DNA of 64,000 bases from an uncultured Pseudomonadales bacterium. Its GTDB lineage: Bacteria > Pseudomonadota > Gammaproteobacteria > Pseudomonadales > Cellvibrionaceae. Position numbers and translations under genes: made by a program. Positions 44,689 through 53,396 of this stretch are shown in pieces. The stretch lies in assembly GCA_947488935.1 (NCBI GenBank), contig CANLBN010000001.1:186001-250000 (forward strand). Direction: 5' to 3'. The notes below the pieces were generated by a model. It did no database searches. It had not been told where the DNA came from and saw only the letters and a program-made list of their open reading frames with translations. Numbering within the stretch: the first letter of the stretch is position 1; each line of letters begins with the position of its first letter.

Positions 44689-44986
44689 AATGCTTCCTTA
44701 GGAGAAATTAATAACGCAATGCACGTTGAACTTTATTATGGATGTTGGGGAATTGCTAGGAGTATTTATAGAGAGAGTCTATAGGTAAGTCGTAAATAAT
44801 TTTTTGCAGGTTTAATAATCGGATTTTTATTGCATGCATAGACATAAGTCATTGGCGTGAGAGAAACACAAGCCACCACTGGCTTCGATCTTTATCTCAA
44901 GCACAGGCCATTCCCGCCAACCAAAACCCACTTAGGCTTGTTCCAGCACCTTATATACCTATATAGAAGAGAAAAAAAGGTAATGG

Positions 44987-46096
44987 CTAGCTGGTTTGTA
45001 GTTTTACTAGCTTTTGCAATGCATCCTCAGCCGTTTCGACCATTTCTTTACCAAGCTCTATATTAGCAGCAGAGCCTTTAATCGTTTCTCTGGTAGAGTC
45101 TGCCATTTTTGAAACATGGCCCAAGATATCTTGCATACTTGCAGCCTGTTGCTGAGCTTCTTTAGCGATAGTAATAGATGTTAACTTAGTACTCTCAATG
45201 GTTTCATGAACTTGATCAGCCTTTTTATCTATCTCGTTCTCACTAGACTGATCACTCACATCATTTTCATGATGCACTGATTTACTCAATGCCTGTATCT
45301 GTGCCACTAACTGATCCATAGAGCTAGACAGCTCTTTCATCATAGTAGTGATTTGCCCAGCACTATCACCAGATTGTTTTGCTAGATTTTTAACCTCATC
45401 GGCCACAACGGCAAAACCACGCCCTTGCTCGCCGGCTCTTGCAGCTTCGATTGCCGCATTAAGCGCCAATAAATTGGTCTGATCCGAAATGGAATGGATA
45501 CTGGCTGTCATTAGTGAGATTTTTTCAAATTCCTTGCTGAATTTATCGAAAATCACCAAGACATTATCAGTAGAGCGAATATTTTCCTCTATATCTTCTA
45601 TTTGAGTATGAATATAGTCTGTAGCCTCTTTAAAGGTCGTACTAATGATATCCAACTGTTTTGGAGAACCTTCTATTTGCTTGCTAATATTTTGACTTGC
45701 TAATGCGTTATCCTCTGTCTGCCTAAGTACCTGGTCGGCGTAGGCACTACGGTCTTTAGAGCGCTGATTAACATTAGAAGCATTCTGAAATACCTTCTCA
45801 CCCAGAGCCTTTAATAAAGTAATTTGAGCGGACACTTGATCGACGACCAAGCTCATATCATCATTTGAGGCATTAACCTTATCGGCCTCACTAGCAGCCA
45901 CGCTAAAAGCATGCTGTATAGCAGCAATCAATAAAACCAACACACTGGTCGACACCGCTACCAACCAATTGATATCGCCAGATAATATACCTGGCCATTG
46001 TGTAACCAACAGCAATGGCACTGCAGAAAACAGTGCAACTTTACACGCAATGATAATTGTTGAGCGCTGCAGCACACTAGTAAGAAAACCTTCCAT
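44987..46096 (-). CDS. Chemoreceptor with NrtS-like membrane domain
   Basis: A 369-aa methyl-accepting chemotaxis protein with an unusual input end. Residues 10-68 form two membrane helices ([20 protein letters not shown] and [18 protein letters not shown]) with the pattern KVAL-x(9)-QW-x4-L-x-G, like the NrtS family and like the gene next door. No periplasmic sensor and no HAMP domain are seen. The signalling tip is intact ([41 protein letters not shown]). It may sense a membrane or cytoplasmic cue; nitrate is only an inference. Confidence 0.88.
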   Translation of the reverse strand: MEGFLTSVLQRSTIIIACKVALFSAVPLLLVTQWPGILSGDINWLVAVSTSVLVLLIAAIQHAFSVAASEADKVNASNDDMSLVVDQVSAQITLLKALGEKVFQNASNVNQRSKDRSAYADQVLRQTEDNALASQNISKQIEGSPKQLDIISTTFKEATDYIHTQIEDIEENIRSTDNVLVIFDKFSKEFEKISLMTASIHSISDQTNLLALNAAIEAARAGEQGRGFAVVADEVKNLAKQSGDSAGQITTMMKELSSSMDQLVAQIQALSKSVHHENDVSDQSSENEIDKKADQVHETIESTKLTSITIAKEAQQQAASMQDILGHVSKMADSTRETIKGSAANIELGKEMVETAEDALQKLVKLQTS

Positions 46097-46187
46097 AAAT
46101 AATCAAACCATTGATATTGACGTAAAAAGTAAATATATATTTAAAAGTGTAGCGCAAAAATAAAAATTGTCTGGCTAGCGGCAAACA

Positions 46188-46619
46188 TTATATGGATTGC
46201 TTAAACGCCATTTGTAAATGTTTTAGCTCCGCTAAAAGGTCTAATGGTTTATCCATTGATGAGACACCGCTCTTATAGCTCAATGCCACAAGGTGACTCT
46301 GGTTATGCTGTTGTTCAAGTATCACAACAAGCGCATCCAATCGTTTGATCAATTGCGTTATATCAGCTTCGTTATGCTGAGTTTCTATTGCTGCCTCTTC
46401 GGGCGATTCATCAACTTTTGAATAAGCCAACAAAAAAGAAACTGTAGAAACCGTATAGGGAATAAAAAAGCTTAAAATAGCCTTTAGGATATTTAACTGG
46501 CCTGCTAACAGGTAATCCCACTGGTTTACCAGAGTAATAATAGGCCCCACAACAAGCGCCACCTTACCAGCAGAAAGTACGACAGAGGGATCAAACGCCT
46601 TATTGAATTTAATTCTCAC
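46188..46619 (-). CDS. NrtS-like membrane protein with C-terminal helix
   Basis: A 143-aa protein. Residues 10-66 match my memory of the nitrate/nitrite transporter NrtS family: SAGKVALVVGPIITLVNQWD and KAILSFFIPYTVSTVSFLLA. A cytoplasmic helical tail (75-143) could form a coiled coil (ITQLIKRLDALVVILEQQHN). It lies 91 bases upstream of the chemoreceptor, whose anchor has the same pattern, so both may work together. Transport activity is not shown by the sequence. Confidence 0.7.
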   Translation of the reverse strand: MRIKFNKAFDPSVVLSAGKVALVVGPIITLVNQWDYLLAGQLNILKAILSFFIPYTVSTVSFLLAYSKVDESPEEAAIETQHNEADITQLIKRLDALVVILEQQHNQSHLVALSYKSGVSSMDKPLDLLAELKHLQMAFKQSI

Positions 46620-46900
46620 GAGTTATATCAACACCTATATAACATAAATTAGTAAAATCCATTGCAATGAAATGGTCCATGCAATAAAAGTGTAGACTAT
46701 CTTGCATAAAAACACTTATTTTAAAGGTTAATCTCGTTGCAACAGACTCCCCCCCACTAGGTAACAAAACAATTTTTCAACGATTTTTAGAGTGATGGAT
46801 ACTTAGTACAGAGATGAGCGCCAAAAACACTTAAAAAGCCAGGCAAGGCAGTATCTAGAGAGAAGGGGAAACAGGGCCAAGAAAACTCAGCCCATCATAA

Positions 46901-47383
46901 TTAATGTGCTGCTTTTTTCTTTTCGCTCATTGCTTGTGCAAATAAAGCTTCAAAATTGATAGGCGGGAGCATAAGGGCTGGGAAACCACCTTTTCCTAAA
47001 GTGCTATCAATAGCTTCACGCGCGTAAGGCAACAGGATATGCGGGCACACAGTATTCATTACACGAGACAAATGGCCTTTTTCAACACCTGATATTTGAA
47101 ATAAGCCCGCTTGCTGTATTTCGATCAAAAATGCGGTTTCTTCCTCAGCTTTGGCCGTTAACGTTAGCTTGAGTACTACCTCGTATAAATTGTCACCGAC
47201 TTTTTTAGTTTCGGTAGCGAGCTCTTGGTCGATCTTAGGCTGAATTTGCTCGATAAAAACTTTTGCTCCCATCGGCGCCTCAAAGGATAGATCCTTCAAA
47301 TAAAGCTTTTGGATAAAAAATTGTTGATCATTGGCGCCTTCAGCAGCAGCGGCTTGATCGGTATTAGTGTCGTTCTCGGCCAT
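46901..47383 (-). CDS. secB: Protein-export chaperone SecB
   Basis: A 160-aa tetrameric chaperone that keeps preproteins unfolded and delivers them to SecA. FFIQKLYLKDLSFEAP near residue 22 and the C-terminal region HILLPYAREAIDSTLGKGGFPALMLPPINFEALFAQ are diagnostic. The N-terminal 18 residues are acidic and glutamine/alanine-rich. AGGAA upstream supports the start. It follows grxC by 17 bases. Confidence 0.96.
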   Translation of the reverse strand: MAENDTNTDQAAAAEGANDQQFFIQKLYLKDLSFEAPMGAKVFIEQIQPKIDQELATETKKVGDNLYEVVLKLTLTAKAEEETAFLIEIQQAGLFQISGVEKGHLSRVMNTVCPHILLPYAREAIDSTLGKGGFPALMLPPINFEALFAQAMSEKKKAAH

Positions 47384-47400
47384 AATTATTCCTAATTTTC

Positions 47401-47655
47401 CTATATGTTTAATAACTTATCTAACTTGTCAGATCTCTCAAGTGCGTATAATTCATCGCAACCACCAATATGTTTATCGTTAATCCATATCTGTGGCACA
47501 GTTCGACGATTGCTCTTTTTAGCCATTATTTGGCGTAATTTAGGGTCATTATCAACCCTAAATTCTTTGTATTTTGCACCTTTTTGCTCAAGCAAATGCT
47601 TTGCCCTTAAACAATAAGGACAAAATCGAGTGGTATAAATGATAACTTTACTCAT
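47401..47655 (-). CDS. grxC: Glutaredoxin 3
   Basis: An 84-aa glutaredoxin with the redox motif CPYC at residues 12-15, the cis-proline in TVPQIWI and GGCDEL for glutathione binding. It reduces disulfides with glutathione, whose synthesis begins with GshA encoded at 25772. It lies between the rhodanese and secB genes, a common gammaproteobacterial order, three bases after the rhodanese gene. Confidence 0.95.
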   Translation of the reverse strand: MSKVIIYTTRFCPYCLRAKHLLEQKGAKYKEFRVDNDPKLRQIMAKKSNRRTVPQIWINDKHIGGCDELYALERSDKLDKLLNI

Positions 47656-47658
47656 AAA

Positions 47659-48069
47659 TTACTTAACTACCGGTAAACCGTCATTTTTCCACTCGGCCAT
47701 ACCACCACGCATCAATGCAATATTAAAGTCTGCACCAGCCAACAAACGAGATACTGTACTGGCATGCTGGCCAATATTATCGGTGACTATAATCTGTTTA
47801 TCGCGATACTTCTCTAGCTGCTTTAAGCTATCAGCAACCTTAGCGTGAGGAATATTAATCGCATTAGTCACATGACCTTGATCAAAATCCTTAGAATCGC
47901 GCACATCTAACACAATAGCAGTATCTGCATTCATAGCTTGTATGACCTGGCTAGTTGAGAGCTTAGTACCCGCCGAGGCGCTTTCTTTTCTATAAAATGC
48001 AATGATCAATAATACGAGAGCGCCAACTAAAAATATCTGCTCTTGTATAAAAATGAATATATCTTCCAC
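47659..48069 (-). CDS. Membrane-anchored rhodanese-like protein lacking the catalytic cysteine
   Basis: About 136 aa from a GTG start at 48069 that has GAGGTG seven bases upstream; the frame continues to an ATG at 48105. An N-terminal membrane helix (IFLVGALVLLIIAFY) is followed by a rhodanese domain: VIQAMNADTAIVLDVRD, FDQGHVTNAINIPHA and the loop IIVTDNIGQHAS. In active relatives this loop carries the persulfide cysteine (form VVCKTGQ); here it reads TDN. The gene belongs to the secB-grxC group. Confidence 0.88.
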   Translation of the reverse strand: MEDIFIFIQEQIFLVGALVLLIIAFYRKESASAGTKLSTSQVIQAMNADTAIVLDVRDSKDFDQGHVTNAINIPHAKVADSLKQLEKYRDKQIIVTDNIGQHASTVSRLLAGADFNIALMRGGMAEWKNDGLPVVK

Positions 48070-48262
48070 AAATAACACCTCAAATAATACGTAGGTCTCG
48101 CCCACATAGCGGCCGCATTATACACGAATAAAAGGCAACCTAGTCATAGGGAAAACAACAATGTACACTTATTTTTGGGTAATGACTGACGAGCGTTATT
48201 CACGGCACCCGTACACCAAGTACCCACACCACCATCAATCAGGTTTTAAGGCTCGGACACAT

Positions 48263-49429
48263 ATGCTTAAACACTCTCAACGCTACCTATTTATAGCCTT
48301 ATTCCTCTCGCTAACGGCAATAGCATTGCCCAGCTTTGCTCAAAGCCAAACCGAGGGCGATTACGAAAAGCAGTTGAAAGAGCTATCAAGCACAATAGAT
48401 AAACTCAAAAAACAACTCGCCAGCACAAAGACATCTAAAGATAAGCTGCAGCAATCACTACAGTCCTCGGAACAAGAAATTAGTCAATTCACAAAACGAA
48501 TAGATGAGATTAAGGAGGCATTGTCTCGCGAAAAAAAGCAGTTAAGCCAGCATCAGGCCAATAGGGCTGAGCTGGAAATCTCGAGAAAAAATCAACAACA
48601 GCAGATCAATCAAATTATTCGCGAAGCCTATTTGCTGGGCCAAGAAAACCAAATCAAACTTATCCTAAATCAAGAAGAGCCAGCAAAGGTAACCCGTATG
48701 CTGCGCTACCACGATTACGTTATTAGCGCCCACAAAGTAAAAATCGATCGCTTCATTTCTACCATTGAAGAAATCAACAAAAGTGAAGCTGATATCCTTG
48801 CCAGTACACAACGGCTTGAGGCCAACCAGCAAAAACTCCGTCAACGCTTTGAACAATTGAAGGGCTCACAAGCTAAACGTTTACAAACGCTCGCCGCTCT
48901 CACAAAGGAAATAAGCCAAAAGGGAGGGGATTTATCACAGCTACAAAAAGACAGAAACCGCCTAGAACGCCTATTAGATGAGGCAACGCAAGCACTTAGC
49001 AACTTAAAGTTGCCGAGTGATAGTAAGCCCTTTCGCACAGTTAAAGGCAAACTACCCTACCCCAGTAACGGACGTATTTTGCAATTTTATGGCCAACCTA
49101 GACTCAATGGCCGACTGCGCTGGCAAGGTTTATTTATCTCGGGTAAAAGTGGCGACAATGTAGTATCAGTACATCATGGTCGTGTGATATTCTCTGACTA
49201 TTTACGAGGGCATGGTTTACTGCTTATCATTGATCATGGCGATGGCTATATGAGCTTATACGCGCACAATCAAACCTTACTAAAAGAGACAGGAGATTGG
49301 GTACGCAGTAACGATGTCATTGCAACATTAGGCAACTCTGGCGGTCAAACTCAAGCAGGTTTATATTTCGAAATTCGACACAATGGTAAACCACAAAACC
49401 CAAAGCCATGGCTTAGCGCCAAAAAATAA
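48263..49429 (+). CDS. envC: EnvC-type murein hydrolase activator
   Basis: A 388-aa secreted protein from the ATG at 48263 (MLKHSQRYLFIALFLSLTAI); an upstream ATG at 48161 would add a 34-aa leader without a signal. A signal peptide precedes a long coiled coil (about 30-250). The C-terminal LytM domain lacks the usual zinc ligands (VHHGRVIFSDYLRGHG, AGLYFEIRH, where active enzymes have HLHFE). EnvC proteins have such inactive domains and activate amidases under FtsEX control, whose genes are at 37923-39628. The gpmI gene often found here is absent. Confidence 0.92.
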   Translation: MLKHSQRYLFIALFLSLTAIALPSFAQSQTEGDYEKQLKELSSTIDKLKKQLASTKTSKDKLQQSLQSSEQEISQFTKRIDEIKEALSREKKQLSQHQANRAELEISRKNQQQQINQIIREAYLLGQENQIKLILNQEEPAKVTRMLRYHDYVISAHKVKIDRFISTIEEINKSEADILASTQRLEANQQKLRQRFEQLKGSQAKRLQTLAALTKEISQKGGDLSQLQKDRNRLERLLDEATQALSNLKLPSDSKPFRTVKGKLPYPSNGRILQFYGQPRLNGRLRWQGLFISGKSGDNVVSVHHGRVIFSDYLRGHGLLLIIDHGDGYMSLYAHNQTLLKETGDWVRSNDVIATLGNSGGQTQAGLYFEIRHNGKPQNPKPWLSAKK

Positions 49430-49473
49430 TAGCCATCTAAACATACAAGTAACGATACCTTAATAGGATAATT

Positions 49474-50841
49474 ATGCGCTTCAATATGCAACTGACTCTA
49501 AAACCATCGCATATCGCTACACTGGCTATATTACTAACCAGCCTGAACATACTATTAACGCCGGCAGCTTTTGCTCAAGATAAAAAAGAGGTTGGCATAG
49601 ACTCAAATATTGATCTAACGGCTAAAAGCAACAACAAAGCTCCGCTACCCCTTAAAGACTTACAGCTATTTACATTGATTTTTGATCAAATTAGACGATC
49701 TTATGTAGAGCCCGTCAGCGACCAACAACTATTAGAAAATGCCATTAAAGGCATGCTCCAAGAACTTGACCCCCACTCCAGCTACTTAGATAACTCGCAC
49801 TTCAACTCTTTACAAGAATCAACTCAAGGCCACTTTAGTGGTGTTGGCATAGAGATTGGCACCGAAAATGGCTATATCAAAGTCATTACACCTATTGATG
49901 ATACCCCCGCCCAAAAAGCAGGTATTAAAGCAGGCGACTTAATTATCAAGCTAGATGGAAAATCCATTCAGGGGTTCAGTACCTCTCAGGCAGCTAAATT
50001 AATGCGAGGCCCTAAGGGCACACCCATTACTTTCACCATCGTACGTAAAGGCACAGACAAACCCTTTGATATCAAAGTCATTAGGGATCAAATCAAAACA
50101 AGAAGTGTTCGTTCACGTATCATTGAGGACAAGTTCGGTTATATTAGAATCTCGCAGTTCCAAGCAAATACCGGCAGTGACTTTATTAACCATATCAACA
50201 AGCTTAAAAAAGAGAACAAACTACTAAAAGGGTTTGTACTTGATCTACGTAATAACCCAGGCGGAGTATTACAGGCATCGGTACAGGTTGTCGATGCACT
50301 CATTAACAACGGCACTATCGTTAGCACTAAAGGTAGACTCGCAAATAATGATCAACTATTTGCTGCAACAACAGGTGATACCAGTGGAGGCCTACCCTTT
50401 GTTGTATTGATTAACGGAGGCTCCGCCTCTGCCGCCGAGATTGTCGCCGGTGCACTACAAGACCATAGCCGCGCTATTATTATGGGGACCCGCAGCTTTG
50501 GTAAAGGCTCAGTACAAACTATTTTTCCCGTTGATAAAGATAAAGGCATTAAATTAACCACCGCTAGGTACTTTACCCCAAATGGGCGCTCTATTCAGGC
50601 ACAAGGTATCGAGCCCGATGTCGTTATTAAACGAGCAACAATCACTGAATTGGGCGAAGGAAATCGTGTAAAAGAAGCTGACCTTGCTGGGCATCTTAGT
50701 AATGGCTCCAAAAAGCAAACCAAGCAAGAGTCATCAGATAACGGTAGCAGTACCGCTGACAATCAATTATATGAAGCCATTAACATGCTTAAGGGCCTAG
50801 CCATTTTTAATAGCGCCAAAAATACTATAAAAGCCCAATAA
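49474..50841 (+). CDS. ctpA: S41-family C-terminal processing protease
   Basis: A 455-aa secreted serine protease. A signal peptide (1-34, ending near PAAFAQ) is followed by a helical N domain (LIFDQIRRSYVEPVSDQQLL), a PDZ domain (PAQKAGIKAGDLIIKLDGKSI near 145) and the catalytic domain with the serine in NGGSASAAEIVAGAL and lysine in GTRSFGKGSVQ. The C-terminal serine-rich tail is about 40 residues. It follows envC after 44 bases and precedes yibQ by 11 bases, forming the usual envC-ctpA-yibQ operon. Confidence 0.93.
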   Translation: MRFNMQLTLKPSHIATLAILLTSLNILLTPAAFAQDKKEVGIDSNIDLTAKSNNKAPLPLKDLQLFTLIFDQIRRSYVEPVSDQQLLENAIKGMLQELDPHSSYLDNSHFNSLQESTQGHFSGVGIEIGTENGYIKVITPIDDTPAQKAGIKAGDLIIKLDGKSIQGFSTSQAAKLMRGPKGTPITFTIVRKGTDKPFDIKVIRDQIKTRSVRSRIIEDKFGYIRISQFQANTGSDFINHINKLKKENKLLKGFVLDLRNNPGGVLQASVQVVDALINNGTIVSTKGRLANNDQLFAATTGDTSGGLPFVVLINGGSASAAEIVAGALQDHSRAIIMGTRSFGKGSVQTIFPVDKDKGIKLTTARYFTPNGRSIQAQGIEPDVVIKRATITELGEGNRVKEADLAGHLSNGSKKQTKQESSDNGSSTADNQLYEAINMLKGLAIFNSAKNTIKAQ

Positions 50842-50852
50842 GCCCTAAAAAT

Positions 50853-51851
50853 ATGGCAAAAAAATATAAGCAAAATCTACATTGTCGCCCTACTGCTATA
50901 GGAGTTATCCCATGGCTTTGGCTACCTATTGTGATACTGACCTATAGCCTCTGCGCCATTTCTGCCGATAAAACTGCGATAGATCCAGTAGCCGTAACGA
51001 CAACAACTAACCCGCAAATTATATTATTGGATATAGACTACCTATCCAGCCTTAAAGAGACGCCCACCCAAAAGAAGGAGGCTTTCGAGGAGATCATCAC
51101 ACACACTCCAAAAGCCAAGCCCAAACCTGTACCTAAACCCATAAAACCACAAGCGCATACTATAGATGTCGCTATTATTATCGATGACCTTGGATACAAT
51201 AAAAAACAGGGACTCGCGGCGATCAATCTACCTGGGCAACTGACATTTGCAGTTATACCGCACAGCCCTAACGCTAAATACTTAGCCATTGCAGCCCACA
51301 AAAAACAAAAAGAGTTAATTTTACATGCACCAATGAGCAATATTCATAACTACCCTATCGGGGAGTCAGGGCTAACAGACACAATGAGCGAGGCAGACTT
51401 TAATAATGCGCTATCGGATGCGCTCGCCTCTGTACCTCATATCAGTGGCGTTAATAATCATATGGGTAGCTTATTAACGCAAAAAAGACGACCTATGGAA
51501 TGGACCATGAAGGCACTCAAAGATCGTGGGCTTTATTTTGTCGATAGCCGCACCACATCCCATAGTGTTGCTTGGCAAACAGCTCAACAATTTAATGTAG
51601 CTTCCCTAAAACGCGATGTTTTCCTTGACCATCAAAGAGATACCGCTTTTATGGACGAACAGTTCGAACGTCTTATTAGTATCGCCAAACGAAAAGGTTA
51701 TGCAATTGCTATTGCACATCCATACCCAGAGACAATTGAATACCTAGAAAAAAATATAAGTCGCTTAAAAGAACACGGAATTACCTTAAAAACGGCTTCC
51801 GATGTTGTTAACTATCACTCCCCCAATAAACAGCAGCAAGCAAAAATGTGA
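50853..51851 (+). CDS. Divergent polysaccharide deacetylase (YibQ-like)
   Basis: A 332-aa protein with an N-terminal membrane/signal segment (residues 17-38), a proline/lysine-rich spacer (HTPKAKPKPVPKP, 80-96) and a DUF610-type divergent polysaccharide deacetylase domain (VAIIIDDLGYNKKQGLAAINLPGQLTFAVIPHSP). The catalytic-like aspartates IDDLG and NNHMGS are present, the last a family hallmark. The substrate is not known. It is the third gene of the envC-ctpA-yibQ operon. Confidence 0.88.
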   Translation: MAKKYKQNLHCRPTAIGVIPWLWLPIVILTYSLCAISADKTAIDPVAVTTTTNPQIILLDIDYLSSLKETPTQKKEAFEEIITHTPKAKPKPVPKPIKPQAHTIDVAIIIDDLGYNKKQGLAAINLPGQLTFAVIPHSPNAKYLAIAAHKKQKELILHAPMSNIHNYPIGESGLTDTMSEADFNNALSDALASVPHISGVNNHMGSLLTQKRRPMEWTMKALKDRGLYFVDSRTTSHSVAWQTAQQFNVASLKRDVFLDHQRDTAFMDEQFERLISIAKRKGYAIAIAHPYPETIEYLEKNISRLKEHGITLKTASDVVNYHSPNKQQQAKM

Positions 51852-52004
51852 TGGAATATTCATTTTTCACCATTAATCAGTAAATAGACTTGCCATTCAT
51901 CAGCTTTTGACTACCACCTATCATCTTTATGAAACTTTATGCTAGACTGGACACGCAGTTGGACTAGTATAAATATTAATCGTACTATTCAAGTATAGGA
52001 AATA

Positions 52005-52085
52005 CTAATCACCGCTATACGGTGACTAGTTATGGCAATCAGGTATTATTGCCAAATGGAACCCCAAAAAACACTTCGGAGGTGT
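52005..52085 (+). promoter_or_regulatory. Three-hairpin leader of the DUF6316-like gene
   Basis: Three consecutive stems precede the start codon at 52090. The first is 52005-52029, CTAATCACCG-CTATA-CGGTGACTAG minus one mismatch. The second is TGGCAAT (52033-52039) with ATTGCCA (52048-52054). The third is ACACT-TCGG-AGGTGT (52071-52085, about five pairs with one wobble), whose 3' arm holds the ribosome binding site GGAGGTG. The last stem could control translation, as in a riboswitch or thermosensor. Confidence 0.45.
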
Positions 52086-52089
52086 ATAT

Positions 52090-52326
52090 ATGAGTGGTTT
52101 AAGTACAACCCGTAAAGGCGAAGATGGAACATCAGTTAATCGCTCGGATAGGCTATTCACTCAGCATAATTACTGGTACTTCAGAACACGTGAAGGTATG
52201 GATATAGGTCCATATGACAGTAAAAGTGATGCTAATGATGGCATTAATAGCTTTTTAGATTTCTTGAATACTGCTGAAGAAAAAGTAGTCGAAAGAATTA
52301 GCGAATACGCGACTAAAGCAGCTTAA
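52090..52326 (+). CDS. DUF6316-like small protein
   Basis: A 78-aa soluble protein. The motif HNYWYFRTREGMDIGPYDSK with following DGINSFLDFL matches my memory of DUF6316, a short family in marine gammaproteobacteria of unknown role; this naming is unverified. The start has GGAGGTG six bases upstream, inside a hairpin. It appears to be transcribed alone, between its structured leader and a strong terminator. The C-terminal half is charged and helical. Confidence 0.8.
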   Translation: MSGLSTTRKGEDGTSVNRSDRLFTQHNYWYFRTREGMDIGPYDSKSDANDGINSFLDFLNTAEEKVVERISEYATKAA

Positions 52327-52348
52327 AGAGCGACACCTAAAAATTTAT

Positions 52349-52377
52349 AACCCTAAGCATATATTGCCTAGGGTTTT
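52349..52377 (+). terminator. Intrinsic terminator of the DUF6316-like gene
   Basis: AACCCTA (52349-52355) pairs with TAGGGTT (52369-52375), with a short GC inner stem and a T tract (GGGTTTTC). It is 22 bases after the stop. Confidence 0.85.
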
Positions 52378-52389
52378 CTGCTGCCTGTA

Positions 52390-52427
52390 ATATATGCTTT
52401 AATCCTTTAGTGATCTAAAGCATATAT
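52390..52427 (-). terminator. 12-bp hairpin at the end of hisF
   Basis: ATATATGCTTTA (52390-52401) pairs perfectly with TAAAGCATATAT (52416-52427) around a 14-nt loop. It is six bases beyond the hisF stop. The minus-strand side lacks a T tract (ACAGGCAGC), so it may stabilise the mRNA end or need a factor. Confidence 0.5.
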
Positions 52428-52433
52428 CCACTA

Positions 52434-53210
52434 TCAATCTAACCTAACTTCAATCCCTTGCTCGGCCATAAATTCCTTTGCCTCTGGAACAGAATATTCA
52501 GCAAAATGAAAAATACTCGCCGCCAATACAGCATCTGCTTTACCCATAGTTACCCCATCGGCCAGATGCTGTAAGTTACCAACACCACCCGATGCAATAA
52601 CCGGTATAGTAATCGCATCACTGATAGAGCGTGTTAACTCTAGATCGAAGCCATCTTTAGTGCCGTCTTTATCCATACTGGTCAGTAGTATCTCACCTGC
52701 TCCATAGTCTGCCATTTTAATCGCCCACTCAATCGCATCGATACCTGTGGACTTCCGGCCACCGTGAGTAAAGATCTCCCAGCGCTTGGGCTCATCTTCG
52801 CCACTCACTTTTTTTGCATCAATGGCTACCACGATGCACTGTGCACCAAAACGCTCCGATGCCTCTCTGACAAACTCGGGGTTAAAAACAGCGGCAGAAT
52901 TAATACCTACTTTGTCGGCACCCGCATTGAGCATTGTTCTTATATCTTCAAGCGTACGGATCCCGCCCCCAACAGTTAATGGGATAAACACCTCAGAGGC
53001 AATGGCCTCCACGGTATGCACTGTGGTCTCACGCCCCTCATGAGTTGCAGTAATATCTAAAAAAGTAATCTCATCCGCACCTTGCTCGTTGTAGCGTTTA
53101 GCAACCTCTACAGGGTCACCTGCATCACGGATATCGACAAACTGAACACCCTTAACAACACGGCCACAATCAACATCAAGGCAGGGAATAATTCGTTTAG
53201 CGAGTGCCAT
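52434..53210 (-). CDS. hisF: Imidazole glycerol phosphate synthase, cyclase subunit
   Basis: A 258-aa TIM-barrel enzyme from the ATG at 53210 ([21 protein letters not shown]); an upstream ATG at 53249 adds 13 residues not seen in the family. Catalytic aspartates are in CLDVD (D11) and AIDAKK (D130). It uses ammonia from HisH to form imidazole glycerol phosphate. It stands apart from other his genes here, next to the envC-ctpA-yibQ group as in pseudomonads. Confidence 0.95.
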   Translation of the reverse strand: MALAKRIIPCLDVDCGRVVKGVQFVDIRDAGDPVEVAKRYNEQGADEITFLDITATHEGRETTVHTVEAIASEVFIPLTVGGGIRTLEDIRTMLNAGADKVGINSAAVFNPEFVREASERFGAQCIVVAIDAKKVSGEDEPKRWEIFTHGGRKSTGIDAIEWAIKMADYGAGEILLTSMDKDGTKDGFDLELTRSISDAITIPVIASGGVGNLQHLADGVTMGKADAVLAASIFHFAEYSVPEAKEFMAEQGIEVRLD

Positions 53211-53396
53211 AGACTTTCTCATTGAGTAATATAAAGAGTCATTATACAACTGTTTAATGACTCTTTATAAGGCATAGCATCAATACCCTAAGCCCTTGTG
53301 ATTAAATAGAGGCCTTGTATTAACACCAACAATCGGTCTACTATTTAGATAAAAATATAAGAGCAAACCTGTAACTAGGGTTATATAGGGAGAGTC

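Noticed and set aside
48161..48262. N-terminal extension of the EnvC-type protein from an upstream ATG
   Set aside because: The extension is histidine/tyrosine-rich and would place the signal peptide internally; the ATG at 48263 gives a standard signal.
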